Positions 1 to 11,306 of a stretch of DNA of 64,000 bases are shown here, in pieces. Position 1 is the stretch's first letter. Every line of letters begins with the position of its first letter. The notes under the pieces were generated by a model, which saw only the letters and a program-made list of their open reading frames with translations, searched no databases and was not told the origin of the DNA. Origin of the DNA: Argentina anserina (lineage: Eukaryota > Streptophyta > Magnoliopsida > Rosales > Rosaceae); contig NC_065874.1 of assembly GCF_933775445.1 (NCBI RefSeq), forward strand, positions 31,008,501 to 31,072,500. Reading direction: 5' to 3'. The translations under genes and the position numbers were made by a program.

Positions 1-1102
1 AGTTATTTATTTCCGAGATGAATAATCTCCGAATTTATACATTACATGAGTTCAGTCCCGTTCACACGGTCAGTAGTTGACTATGGAATCAATGCTCAAC
101 CACTATTGGATGTAAATCCAAGGGTGAGGAGAATCTTTTTTAAAATTGAGTTATTTTGTTTTCAACCCTTAGATTTACATCTAATAGTGGTTGAGAGATT
201 GTACATGAGTTACATCACCTTACAGGGGCAGATAGCCAAATAGTGTAGTAGGCTATTTGGGTCGACGAAAATTTAGTTAAAAAGATATGTGAAATTAAAA
301 CAAAATTGGTTTAAGGGTCCTTGGTTTAATTGGCAATCTGGCCAACTCTCTTCCGGCATTACATCATTCGGATGCCGTTACATATCCGGTCGATCATAAA
401 TATGAGTCAAATCATACATATACCAGAAAATAATGTAATAAATAGTTTATACAAGTCCACCTTATCCTTTGCAAAATGTCCACAATGCATGGTAAACATA
501 CACGGAGGTTCTGAGATTTTTTCATGTGCAATCATCTATTCCATGTGGCGCTAACCTCCATTTGAGCATCACGTCATTAGTATCTGAGTGATGAAGCATA
601 CTAGCTAGATGCACCTAATAAATCTTTATATAGTTCACCTGGGTTTCAGAGCTTGAAAGTTGAGTGGAGTGATGACATTGTAGCTATTGCATACCTGTGA
701 TTTCCCATTTCTTGTCAAGTGTGATGTGTGTGTATCTCCACTTGGACCACTATTGCAATTCAGTTTAACAAAAGAGAGATTATGTCGTCAAGAAGGACAT
801 GTTAATATGTTATCATCCAAAAAAAATATTTGAAATGTTCCCCTTCGTGAGAGTAGCGGCGCTCTATCCTAAGGTTTGCCGAGCGCTCTCTCCTAGAGTC
901 CCTATGTTTCCTCTTTAAATTCGGTGGTCCTCTATTTCTTTTGTCGCCCGTCTTTATGAGGTCTTGTTGGTACAGATCTAGGCAAGGGCAGCGTTTTGGT
1001 GCGGAGGTGCAACTTGGGTCTTGCCTGGGGTGTGTTGACTGTTGTGGTGTCTGGAATGTGAATGTCAACGGCGAGCCAAGAGTGGATTGGATCTGTTGCT
1101 GG
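1..1102. other. Left-edge non-coding region, no gene recognised
   Basis: No open frame here resembles a known protein. The stretch from about 840 to 1100 is more GC-rich than its surroundings and appears to continue after the hAT-like element at about 2305-2430, so the element seems to have inserted into an older sequence of unknown type. That host sequence could be a retroposon leader or an old gene fragment; I cannot tell which. Confidence 0.4.
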
Positions 1103-2296
1103 TAGGGTTGTTAATCAGTTCCAGTTTCTTAAAGAACTATTGGAACCAAATCAATTAAGAGGAGTTCAGTTGAAAAAATAATTATGCACTTTTCACTAGA
1201 TCTGAACCGTATAAATAATAAATGTTTGGTTCAGTTCCTTATTTGAAATTCATCAAGAACCGTTAGATCTCAAGCTTTATTCTTGGCCTTTAAATTTTTG
1301 TGTTTAGGTGATGAATTATACTAGTATACTACGCGGCCGCACAAGACCTTAGCTTCTCGTTCTCGTTCCAGACCTTGACTTCTCGTTCCATTCCCAATTT
1401 CTGGTCTTGTGCCTCAGTGCCTCGGTGGCTCGCCAACGAAAGCTATTCATCATCATCATCCCTTCTTGTTCTAGACCCAAGCAACCTACATCGGTTGAGT
1501 TTGGCCTAAATTATGAGCTTAAATTCTCAAATAATTTAATCAAGGTGTTTGATTAATTAACTTATTTCTTAAGTTCATGAACTCCAATACAACTTTTAAA
1601 CAAATTATGAAATCTACAAAATGAAGCTTTTAGAACCTGCTGATTAAATCTACAAATGCATATTTTTCCAATTGCACCTCGGGGCCAATCTGGGCCATCA
1701 TCATCTCCCAATTTCTGGTCCTGGGCCTCAACTTCTCTATTCTCATTCGGATCGGACCCAAGCAGTTCAATTCTCAACCTACATCATCATCTCTCTTCTT
1801 CCACCATCAAGCACTTCAATTCTCAGGTATGATTCAAATTGCTCTTGCTATTCTTCTTTGTATTGGATTTGGGTTCCATGTGTTTCCTCTTTACGAATTT
1901 ACTGATTCACATCTCAATCTACTAGTCTTTTATGATACTGATTCACTTCTCTCTCTTTTAACAACAAGAACAATTGAATACAAAATTTAGTCTCTAATTG
2001 ATTGAATCTGGATTGATTTTGAGATAAGACTCCATAAGTTTATTACCTCATACATACAACCATTCAATTCAATTGATCTGCAACTTAGATATCAATTTTC
2101 ACATATTCCTTGCAGGTAGTCGATGTTTGGATAAGAGAGAAACTGAAATAACCATTTACGAATCAGAACTGTAACAGTTCCTAATGGTTTGGTTCCTTAC
2201 AGTTCCTACTTTCAAAAACACAAAATCCGAAAAAGTTCACAATTTAGTTCATGGTTCAGGTTATTTTTAGTGGTTTTGGAACCGTTAACAACCTTA
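1103..2296. mobile_element. Non-autonomous hAT-like DNA transposon (1194 bp)
   Basis: The ends are near-perfect terminal inverted repeats: TAGGGTTGTTAA at the left, and its complement with one change at the right. An 8-bp flank GTTGCTGG (1095-1102) is repeated as GTTGTTGG (2297-2304), a target duplication with one mismatch. An 8-bp duplication with a TARGG-type end is the signature of the hAT superfamily. The subterminal parts on both sides share GGTTC/GTTCC motifs in opposite orientation. No transposase is encoded, so movement would need an enzyme supplied in trans. A segment around 1390-1420 is repeated in diverged form around 1705-1735. The superfamily call rests on the ends and duplication only. 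Confidence 0.62.
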
Positions 2297-2304
2297 GTTG
2301 TTGG

Positions 2305-2980
2305 TGGAGATCGAGTGGAGCTGTGCAAGAAGGAGACTCTACCTCTCCAAGGATCTTGGTGGTGATGATGCTGGCACGGAGCATGAACAGCTGGCCACCT
2401 AAATCGTCGTCTAGTGATCCGACACGGTGGTCAATTGGTCATGTGATTAGGCCCAGGGGAATTTCCCGTTAAGGGAATTCGGTTAGGGGCTACCGAAAAA
2501 GAACGCCGCGTTTGTTCGTATGTGCATCGTAATAAAGAAAATTAAACCCATTCCTTTCGAACCCGGCCCCCTAGAATTTCCTTTCCGGCACCTGGACACT
2601 CGCCCATGCGGCTGAGGTTACGAAGTAAGCTGCAATTGGAATAGAAGCTTCTGAAGTGACTCGATCAGGAGCTATTTGAGGCGGATTTTCTGGTTATGGG
2701 CCCGTGCAGCATTTCCACGATATCGTTATGATCAATTAATGGGACTTGGCCTTTTAGGCCTCAATTCAATCCTGGACTAAGCTATATATGCTTGGAAGTC
2801 AAGTTCTGGCTCGGGATCAGGCCTGCAAGCCTGACTTTGGTGGTGTTTACTAGTGCACTGGGGACACTCTATATGGATATTTAATCTCTATAAATATGCT
2901 ATGAGGAAGTCTGAACGGGCTTGTACCACAATCGCCTGCTAGTCAAATATCTGATTTAGATCTATTAATAAATAAAATAC
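2305..2980. other. Intergenic, no gene seen
   Basis: This is mixed-composition sequence between the hAT-like element and the 5' LTR of the copia element. The first ~120 bp seem to continue the sequence interrupted by the hAT-like element. No coding similarity, RNA gene or clear repeat end was recognised. Confidence 0.4.
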
Positions 2981-3164
2981 TGTTCCGGGAGAATTACTAT
3001 TCTACCCTTGTGTGTGTCTTAGCCTAATAGGTTTCCTGTTAGGAGATAGATTAGCATCTCCGTAATAGATTAGGACTCCGAATCTTACGGGATTGTGGTT
3101 TTGTAATGCCTATATATAGGCCCCCATATCATTCAATAATACACAATTATTTCATCCTGAAACA
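2981..3164 (+). repeat. 5' LTR of copia copy 1 (184 bp)
   Basis: It begins TGTTCCGGGAG and ends in CA, immediately before CGTTATCAGCACG, which occupies the primer-binding-site position. The length of 184 bp equals both LTRs of copy 2. A TATA-like CTATATATAGG lies near 3110, suitable as the LTR promoter. Confidence 0.82.
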
Positions 3165-3180
3165 CGTTATCAGCACGTTG
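3165..3180 (+). promoter_or_regulatory. Putative primer-binding site of copia copy 1
   Basis: CGTTATCAGCACG follows the LTR directly. Copy 2 has the related CGTTATCACGCACG at 26699. The position fits a minus-strand primer site, but it is not the standard initiator-tRNA match TGGTATCAGAGC found in the other copia elements of this window. The priming tRNA is therefore not identified. Confidence 0.4.
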
Positions 3181-3299
3181 CTCTAAAACCCTGAACTTTT
3201 AGAGCCCTATTTTTTTTTCTCTCTCTCTCCTCCGCCGGCCGCCGTCGATTCCAAGCTCCGGCATCTCCTCGCCGGCGCACCTCCTGCAGCCGCCGCACC

Positions 3300-3690
3300 G
3301 CAGCCCCCCCCCCCGCAGCCCCTGCCCGCAAGCCCTGCATGCAGCCCCGCAACCCCTGCGTGCTGCCCCTGCAGCCCCGCGCGCAGCCCCTGCGTGCTGC
3401 CCCCGCAGCCCCGCGCGCAGCCCCTGCGTGCTGCCCCCGCAGCCCCTGCGTGCTGCCCCCGCAGCCCCGCGCACAGCCCCTGCATGCTGCCCCCGCAGCC
3501 CCGCGCGCAGCCCCTGCATGCTACCCCCGCAGCCCCGCACGCTGCCCTGCCCTGCAGCCCCGCACGCTGCCCTGCCCTGCAGCCCCCGCAACGCAGCCCT
3601 GCACGCACGCATGCTGCCCCGCACGCAGCCCTGCACGCACCCCTGCAGCCCCCCCTGCCCCTGCACGCAGCCTCCGCAGCCCCGCAGGGT
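3300..3690. repeat. GC-rich minisatellite in the leader of copia copy 1
   Basis: Tandem, imperfect repeats are built from GCAGCCCC and CTGCCCC blocks. The clearest unit is 34 bp (GCAGCCCCGCGCGCAGCCCC followed by TGCGTGCTGCCCCC), repeated several times between about 3368 and 3540. The block sits after the primer site, so it is leader sequence. It opens long Ala/Pro/Cys/Gly-rich frames on both strands, which are artefacts of the repeat. The same kind of block occupies the same place in copy 2. Confidence 0.75.
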
Positions 3691-6000
3691 ATCCTCCGCA
3701 TTCGCTCCGCAAAAACATCTTTTTGCCCCGAAAAACCCCGCATCAGAGGATTCAAAATTGCTCATCCCGCATATATACGCAATGAAAGCGAACTGCACAA
3801 GCAAACTCTTCGCTCAAGAGAAGCTACTCCCGTCTTCTCTACCCTTTTGGGCCTTTAAACTATTTCTCTTTTTTCCTTTTTATTTTCCTATTGCTTATTA
3901 AATCGTTTATTTGCACGTTTTCGTTTTCTAACTATGTTTCACGTGCTTGCATAGGAAAAGTGATCACTCGTCGTACTATGGTGATGACATTCATGCCGAG
4001 ATGGATGATACTTTTGTCATCTACATACGATTTTGATCGTACCATCCCAACATTTTATGTCATCGGACGAAGATCGAAAAGGAATTCAACAAGCAACTTC
4101 ATGCATGACGATCGATTTGCAGAGCAATTTACTTATATGCGGTCTATTTGGCAGACCAACAAGTATGTTTTTCTTAAAGTTGCTGCTTTTGAAGATATAT
4201 ATATAAATTATCGGGCGTTATTAGCCTTTTTTTTTCATGTCTTCTTTTCCGGCCTTTCTTATAACGCCGATGAGACCAAAGAGGGATATGATTCCCCTCT
4301 TGGTCGACGTTTTTCGTGTGACGGTCCTGGGGGAGTCACGTTATTATTTAAAAAGGAAGATATCGATTTCGTGTGGTCGCCTGAGTGCACCGCTGTTTTG
4401 GGTGCGATCATGAGAATCGCCGATATGCATCGATTATTTTGTGACCATATACATCACAACCCTTCTAATTCCGGTTACATACTTGAATATTTCGATTATT
4501 CGAAACCTATCCAACCCTCGTTTCTTATGGATGCGTCGCCATCGCGACTGTTATTTGAATGCTTGAGTTTTCTTAAACTCATGCCTATAAACGATAATCC
4601 CAAGGTCTACGTACTCATTTATTTGAGTTGATTCATTACTCTGATGCAGCACTATTTGCTGACAAAAGATCCCAAAAATAAAGAATTCTATGGGACACAC
4701 TTAAAGTGATTTAATGAACGTCTATGACGTTGTATTATCAGAGTTGACCTTGATGCATACTCCACATCCAAGAAACGCATGCCCTTTTTGGCACCTGTAT
4801 CTATTTCTTGAGGGAATTTTGGAGATGGAAAAGTAACATTCTTCCATTCTCAAGTAAGCAAACATTTTTGAGCCTCAGGCTAAAGCTCCGCCCGATCCGA
4901 TATGCAAGATTTTGTTGCTACGGACTTTTGATTAGTCAATCTATTTTGACTATGTTTTCTGCTTACTATTTTTCAAGTATGACGTTGGCATTGCCATGTT
5001 TCTTGTTCGACTTTAGCTTAAGTCGTCTATTGGAATTGGAAGTTTGGTTGTGTTGTATTAAATATTGGCATATTCTATAAAATTTCTCGTCTTTCTTGGA
5101 CTTGTGAGAATTTTATTTGCCTTGGCTTAGCATGCATGGTCAACGTTTACAACTCACGTGGTTTTTAAATTGGCCGCTTTTGGGTTACATGGGACCCCAA
5201 TAGCACTACATTGTGATTTTGGACTTTGAAATTTGGAAAACGGACCTCGGAACGTCAAAATTGACGTCGTTTTTCCCGGTTATTGTTCCGGCGTTTCCGG
5301 AACGTTTTTTTGACGTTTTACCGGCGTATTCACCGCCTTCCGGCCATATTCCGGCGTTTCCGGCACCGCCATCCTGTTCCGGACGGCGTTCCCTGTCGGA
5401 CCTGAAGTTACGGCCTCCATACCGGCCGGATTTCCGGCACTCGGTGCCGCCGGCTTCCGACGAGTTTTTCCGACGATTTTTTTTTCCGTCGTTTCTCGTC
5501 ATGTTTTCCGCATATTTCAGCAGTTCTTGCTGCCAAGTTTTCCTTGTCCAAATTTCACCCGGTTTTGAGTTATATTGACATGGTTTTCCGGTTAATTTTC
5601 CGGTTTTCTCCAAGTCGTTTCATAGCTCAAATGATTTTATTATTATTGGTGACCACCCGCACCAATTGGATGGTTTTTACAACCCAGATCGTTTGGTATT
5701 CAACTGCTCCAATACAATGTTTTTCCAACTCTTGAGTTGAAGAATGTAGTTCTATTGCCATGTGATACATTCGATGGGATTGCCATTTGTTTCAATCCCC
5801 TCTCTTACAATATCCTACGGCGTATTGTGTAGAGAAGTTCACCGCGTTGTTGACTCTCTTAATCTTCATTTTGAGAATGTCCCGTCGTGAAATCGAGTGT
5901 CTTGCTAATTGCGTAACCACCCACACTGTCCTACGGCGCAGGTAGTTGTTTTACGGATCTCGTGCGGAGATTGTGTTCTATATCTTCGTGCCTTGCTAAG
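3690..6000 (+). other. Internal region of copia copy 1 without recognisable protein
   Basis: This matches the internal region of copy 2 (about 27190-29550) over its length, so it belongs to the element. Several frames of up to about 250 codons are open, but none shows Gag, protease or zinc-knuckle motifs. The piece at about 5265-5490 is unusually rich in TTCCGG/CCGG motifs and homopolymer T, which again opens frames on both strands. I see no support for a real protein. Confidence 0.5.
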
Positions 6001-6298
6001 TTTTAAAGGCCATACATGCCAATGATGGATTTCCATCTTGATATTTGTGTTAAGAATGGAGAGGAATAAATCTGTCAGATTTCATTGACAGTATCTTTTT
6101 CAAGCTTCGACAGTAGCTTTGTTAGCATGCAGACATCGTTTTGCTTGCGTGCAGCAGTAGCTTTATGTAACTCAAGATTCTTTGAATCATGGGTTCGGTT
6201 TTACTGTCTTCTCGATTTTGACATGATCGTTTTTTGGTCATTTTGAACAAGATATGATAATTCGAGTTCTTTGAAATTCACATTATCATCTATTTTTC

Positions 6299-7130
6299 AT
6301 GTTCACGAAGCGATTGGAGGACCACCTCACCCATGCTCCACACGGTGAGGCCGAGCCTGCCTATTTCGGAGGCTCCATGGCATTAAGGCCGTCGGTGGCG
6401 GCATCCCCTCCTTCACAGGAGCTTGTGATGCCTCCCGTGTCTTCTAATGCCTCCATGACAATCTCTGATGCCAATCGCTCATTTTGCAAAGCTTGTTCTT
6501 TTGCTAGATTTCAAGGAAGTCCTTATTTGCTAAGGCTCCAACCGAGAACATTCCATTCTTACAAAGTATTTAAGGTGACATTAGTGGACCCTATCCAACC
6601 GAATACCGACATTTTTTGGTATTTTTATGCTATAGGTTAAGAGCATCGACGCGTTGGTCACACGTCGCTTTGCTTTCCACAAGAAACGCTGCATTCGCTA
6701 AAGTTTTTAGCTATGATCATCATCCTAAGGGCTCACCACCCTTCCTATCCTCTCAAATCTATTTGATTGGATATCGTTGGAGAGTTCACCTCCACGACTT
6801 TGATGATTTCGTTTTGCATATCTACGGGGATCGTCGTTGAACATATTATTCCTCATGTCCATTCACTGCACGATCTAGCAGAGCTCGGACTTGGTTATGG
6901 GTACTAACCTGCCGATTTTGGCATGGAGATATGTAATGATTTTGCATGCAGCAACACTTATTCGTTTCAGACCCACAACTTGCCAAGCGTTTAGTGCGTA
7001 CCAGATGGTCACTGGATACAGTCCCAACGTTCTTTTCACTAACGCCTATTTGGTTAAAGTTATTTATGTGCCCCTATTGTAGTTATCTCAATGGGTCTAC
7101 TTGAAACGATTAAGTATTCTGGTTGGTTAT
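6299..7130 (+). pseudogene. Copia integrase-region relic (copy 1, forward arm)
   Basis: The reading changes frame several times. Its pieces are a pre-integrase linker with TKRLEDHLTH, then CKACSFARFQGSPYLLRLQP, then (about 6650-6690) STRWSHVALLSTRNAAFAK, then (about 6890-7080) a distal integrase piece containing RFRPTTCQAFSAYQMVTGY. These match the order in plant copia integrases of the kind with a long linker before the core. The DDE core between the blocks is not intact. Stops and frame changes at about 6640, 6838 and 7082 make it non-functional. The same relic occurs inverted at 9087-9976 and forward in copy 2. Confidence 0.72.
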
Positions 7131-7186
7131 GATTTATGAATCACCAACACTTGTCCGCTATTTCCAATCTACAACCGTTGATCTCT

Positions 7187-7226
7187 ATTCTACCCTTATG
7201 TGTGTCTTAGCCTAATAGGTTTCCTA
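7187..7226 (+). repeat. LTR fragment of the 184-bp family
   Basis: About 40 bp (TATTCTACCCTTATGTGTGT through TAGGTTTCCT) match the early part of the 184-bp LTR in the same orientation. The fragment sits exactly where the forward arm of the large inverted repeat stops and shortly before the inverted segment begins. It probably marks the rearrangement junction. Confidence 0.65.
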
Positions 7227-7234
7227 TGCAATGT

Positions 7235-10200
7235 TCTGAAAAGTAGGTATCAGCGAACCGTAAAATGTTCTGAAAAGTAGACACCCGTGGCTTTCCAGTG
7301 ACATAAGTTTCACAACCTCATCCAATCGGAGCAGTTCACAATGCTCTGTCGAAGTTGACTGACTTGCAAATTTCCGGACAGGACTGTCCTACTTTGCTAA
7401 AACGGCCATAACTCACTCAATATGATAACTATGAACGAATGGTTGATGTCCATGGAAAGTATACACATAGGCCTTTCCAACGGTACCAATTTCACCATAT
7501 TTCATCGAGCGAGCTGTCCTGTAGGTCTCGTTGAAGTTGACCTACGAAACTGGACAGATTCTGATTTGTCACATTTAATGTGTCTTTCGCGAAGAGAATG
7601 GGGGAATGGACCAATGAAGGACTGATTTTGGTCCAAGACGGAACCGTACGCATCCTTTACGCTACCAGTGTCGACTGCTACACCAAGGCGTACGTTGATG
7701 TTGCTGGAGCTGCTGGCGGCATTGGTGTGGATAGGATTTGTGTTGGTTCACTAAGTGTAGAACTAAACCCATGTCAAAGAAGCAATGCAAGTCCAATGAC
7801 AATGCATAGGCGCATAGCTAATCACGTCATAATGAAAGCAATAATGTCCCAATAACACTAACATGTATGAATGTATAGCTCATTGAATCTCTTCATCATC
7901 TATACTTAGACGGAATAGAGAATCAAGAATTAGCTTCATATGAACACATATGGGTATGAGTTCTTGCAACCGATTGTACTACGTTCTCTCGAACGTCGCA
8001 ATCTGATTACGTAAGCTCTCCGTGGTCTGGAGGCATTTAAAGTCCCTCGGGCACTCTCATATCTGCGTCAAGATCCCTTTACAGATATGCAATGACCACT
8101 ATCATATGCTGCAAATCAGTTTTCATGGACACTACTACTGATCAAGTAGCGGAAAACAATTATGTCCATAACGAGAGAATATAACTCATCGTAGTCAATA
8201 CTAGGATAATGAGACAATATTTGCGCCATAAGTCCTGCGTATATCGCATGACTTCATCTTTCTCATTACACTTACGAACAACGACCAACATAACAAGTCT
8301 AGTTCAGCCTGTATTGATTCTTTCTACTTCGGTCAAGTTGCTCATCGTTGATGCTTTACAACGGAATAAGAGCATAAGCGAATACATCATCAATCATGGG
8401 AGATCAATACATTAAACACACGCGCGCGCTGTATACGATCAATTCGTGAGATTTCTATTCTTCTCTAACATCAACAAAAGGAGTCTGTAGCGTCCCACAG
8501 AAACTTAGTTGATACACATGTTTCGAGAATATCTCTTGATGATGGGCGAAATACTTGTGCCTACGCACTTCGCTTCTTTCTAGTTTTGATTCTAGAGAAT
8601 AATGGTCTCCCCCTTATCTAGGCAGGATCCAAGACCGAAGCTATGACCCTTACTAGTCCATCTTTGCGTTTGCCGCCCTTGTTTTGTGGTGCAATGCCAC
8701 GGGCGCCGACAACAGCACAGCGTACGATGGTGCTATCGCCGGCTTCCTTCCCACTGTCAGGGATGGTGCCAACAGTGCTAGGACCAGGTCATATGAAATT
8801 CTCTCATATTCTGAGAGTTCCAACCTTACCGGCACATCACAGCATTTATGTGCGATCTCGTCACTTTCGCAATATCGGTAAAGTCATTAAGCATCGAATC
8901 TTTGACTTTCTGGAGGTCGATAATGCGTTGCACATTTGCTCACTTTGAGTAGTGCGGGATCTTAATGAGACATAGTGCCACACCACGTCAATTCCTGGCG
9001 TTAAAACCAGAATGGGAGCATTCCATATCTCCCCCTAACGACGGGAAATATGTCTCATCAAAGTGACCGTCTGCTAATATCGCAGGATAGAGATCAACGG
9101 TTGTAGATTGGAAATAGCGGACAAGTGTTGGTGATTCATAAATCATAACCAACCAGAATACTTAATCGTTTCAAGTAGACCCATTGAGATAACTACAATA
9201 GAGGCACATAAATAACTTTAACCAAATAGGTGTTAGTGAAAAGAACGTTGGGATCGTATCCAGTGACCATCTGGTACGCACTAAACACTTGGCAAGTTGT
9301 GGGTCTGAAACGAATAAGTGTTGCTGCATGCAACATCATTACATATCCCCATGCAAAAATCGGCAGGTTAGTACCCATAACCAAGTCCGAGCTCTGCTAG
9401 ATCGTGCGGTGAATGAACATGAGGAATAATATGTTCAACGACGATCCTAGTAGATATGTAAAACGAAATCATCAAAGTCGTGGAGGTGAACTCTCCAATG
9501 GTATCCATTCAAATAGATTTGAGAGGATATGAAGGGTGGTGAGCCCTTAGTATGATGATCATAGCTAAAAACTTTAGCGAATGCAGCGTTTCTTGTGGAA
9601 AGCAAAGCGACGTGTGACCAACGCGTCGATGTTCTTAACCTATACCATAAAAATACCGAAAAATGTCCGTATTCGGTTGGATAGGGTCCACTAATGTCAC
9701 CTTAAATACTTTGTAAGAATGGAATGTTCTCGGTTGGAGCCTTAGCAAATAAGGACTTCCTTGAAATCTAGCAAAAGAACAAGCTTTGCAAAATGAGCGA
9801 TTGGCATCAGAGATTGTCATGGAGGCATTAGAAGACACGGGAGGCATCACAAGCTCCTGTGAAGGAGGGGATGCCGCCACCGACGGCCTTAATGCCATGG
9901 AGCCGCCGAAATAGGCAGGCTCGGCCTCACCGTGTGGAGCATGGGTGAGGTGGTCCTCCAATCGCTTCGTGAACATGAAAAATAGATGATAATGTGAATT
10001 TCAAAGAACTCGAATCATCATATCTTGTTCAAAATGACCAAAAAACGATCATGTCAAAACCGAGAAGACAGTAAAACCGAACCCATGATTCAAAGAATCT
10101 TGAGTTACATAAAGCTACTGCTGCAGGCAAGCAAAACGATGTCTACAGGCTAACAAAGCTACTGTCGAAGCTTGAAAAAGATACTGTCAATGAAATCTGA

Positions 10201-10274
10201 CAGATTTATTCCTCTCCATTCTTAACACAAATATCAAGATGAAAATCCATCATTGGCATGTATGGCCTTTAAAA
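7235..10274 (-). mobile_element. Inverted segment of the same copia family
   Basis: Read on the minus strand from 10274 down to about 7235, this follows copy 2 from about 29535 to about 32060: leader-proximal sequence, integrase relic, pol linker, decayed reverse transcriptase and distal region. It keeps about 500 bp of pol (about 8800-9320) that copy 2 lacks, so it is not simply derived from copy 2. The reverse transcriptase region is scarcely readable. Together with the forward copy it forms a head-to-head arrangement. It has no LTRs of its own, so it is a fragment placed by rearrangement or by insertion of an incomplete copy. Confidence 0.65.
8650..9976 (-). pseudogene. Copia integrase and pol-linker relic (inverted copy)
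   Basis: Minus-strand reading gives the pre-integrase linker and zinc-region relic (9976-9635), the distal integrase piece (9384-9193), and then (about 8960-8650) a pol linker with RIIDLQKVKDSMLNDFTDIA and KVTRSHINAV. That linker is characteristic of the stretch between integrase and reverse transcriptase in this copia group. Frame changes and stops separate the pieces. The linker is absent from copy 2, so this is the only place in the window where it can be read. Confidence 0.65.
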
Positions 10275-11245
10275 AATCCATCATTGTTTACTTGGGTACA
10301 TTTGTTCGATTGAGAGTTTTTGATCTTAATTCATTTTTTGCTTCGATAATAAGCGTGATGGATAATGATTGTAAGCTAATAAATAGGAATGAAATTCTCG
10401 TTAAAGAAAACATATCGAAAAGAATAATAATGAGTCTTCTTAAGGATAACACTGGAATTAACCAAAAAAATAAAAATAAAGCATAACACTGGAATACTTA
10501 TAGAGAGGATCCTAAGTTTAGGGCTGCAAAACACAATTGCAAATAAGCCTTTTAAGACGTGATAACCATTTGACTTTCAGATTCAGTGGGCTTATTAAAA
10601 AGCCCAATGGATTTTGTATCAACCCAAACTAAGTGCTGGACTCGTGTTACAGGTAATAAAATCTTGCCTTATTGTCAACGTCAAGCTATGATTTTTTTTT
10701 CTCAAGAAAAAAGTCAAGCCATGATTGATCGATGATAGCACCAGCAAAACTCAAAGTTTTGATTAACCCATGAGTCCATGACAATCGAAAATGGAAGAAA
10801 TTCTATCAAAGAATAGCGACATGGCAGCCCAGTTCTACCATAAACTCATAGATATCAACCAGTAGCTTTAGTAGCTACAAGGCGGCGCCAAGTTCTAAAT
10901 TTCTAATGGTTCTAATATGATCGTACTATGAAATTTCCGCGGCAAGTTTTTCAAAGGACACTAATATATCAACGAAGCTACAATAGTCGCAGTGGACTCT
11001 GAGATCCCAAGCGTGCTCTCGAGTCTCGAAGACTTGTCTGAGAGGGGGAAAATCTAGAAGAGAAGCTAGAGAGGGTTCAGACTTCAGACTGATCGACCTC
11101 GGCATGCAATTTATGTATGAACACGGTTAAGAGTCTTTTCAAATTAGCAGTACAGCTTAGTCATGTTCAAGGTGATCCAAGCTAGAAAGACTACAACTCC
11201 ATAACGTTCGCTCAACCAACTCGATCAACTAATAAATCTGAGGAT
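10275..11245. other. Intergenic, no gene seen
   Basis: AT-rich sequence between the inverted copia segment and the microsatellite/MITE cluster. Open frames are short and have no recognisable motifs. Confidence 0.4.

Positions 11246-11306
<61 letters not shown>

Larger units (their letters stand above)
2981..7226 (+). mobile_element. Degenerate Ty1/copia element, 184-bp LTR family, copy 1
   Basis: The copy starts with an intact 184-bp LTR and runs through a GC-rich leader, a long non-coding stretch, integrase-region relics (about 6299-7130) and a 40-bp piece of LTR (7187-7226). From 3165 to about 7110 it can be followed alongside copy 2 (26699-30506), so both descend from one family. No Gag, protease or Gag-type zinc knuckle was recognised between the leader and the integrase relics. 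The element is therefore either a non-autonomous derivative or so decayed that those genes are unreadable. The distal half has been replaced or followed by an inverted segment (7235-10274). No proper 3' LTR and no target duplication could be assigned. Confidence 0.7.
6001..10274. repeat. Large inverted repeat, 1188-bp arms
   Basis: The left arm 6001-7188 and right arm 9087-10274 are reverse complements with scattered mismatches and no length difference that I could find at the ends (both 1188 bp). The spacer is 7189-9086. Both arms contain the copia integrase relic. The inner ends coincide at GTTGATCTCTAT (7177-7188) and its complement beginning at 9087. The outer ends coincide at TTTTAAAGGCC (6001) and its complement ending at 10274. 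Transcripts crossing the spacer could fold into a very long hairpin. Confidence 0.8.

Noticed and set aside
3170..3901. Long overlapping frames on both strands encoding Ala/Pro/Cys- or Gly-rich proteins (and the same at 26696-27404)
   Set aside because: They overlap in all frames and on both strands, consist of the repeat unit only, and change length between the two copies. They are produced by the GC-rich minisatellite.
7422..7855. Open frames with MITMNEWL and a later Ala/Gly-rich part (also 31451-31890, minus strand)
   Set aside because: They are antisense to the decayed distal pol of the copia family and appear in both copies with stops at different places; no motif supports a gene.
2976..10498. 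AATAC before copy 1 (2976-2980) and again near 10494 as a target duplication
   Set aside because: The second occurrence is not next to an LTR end and the 5-mer is common in AT-rich sequence.
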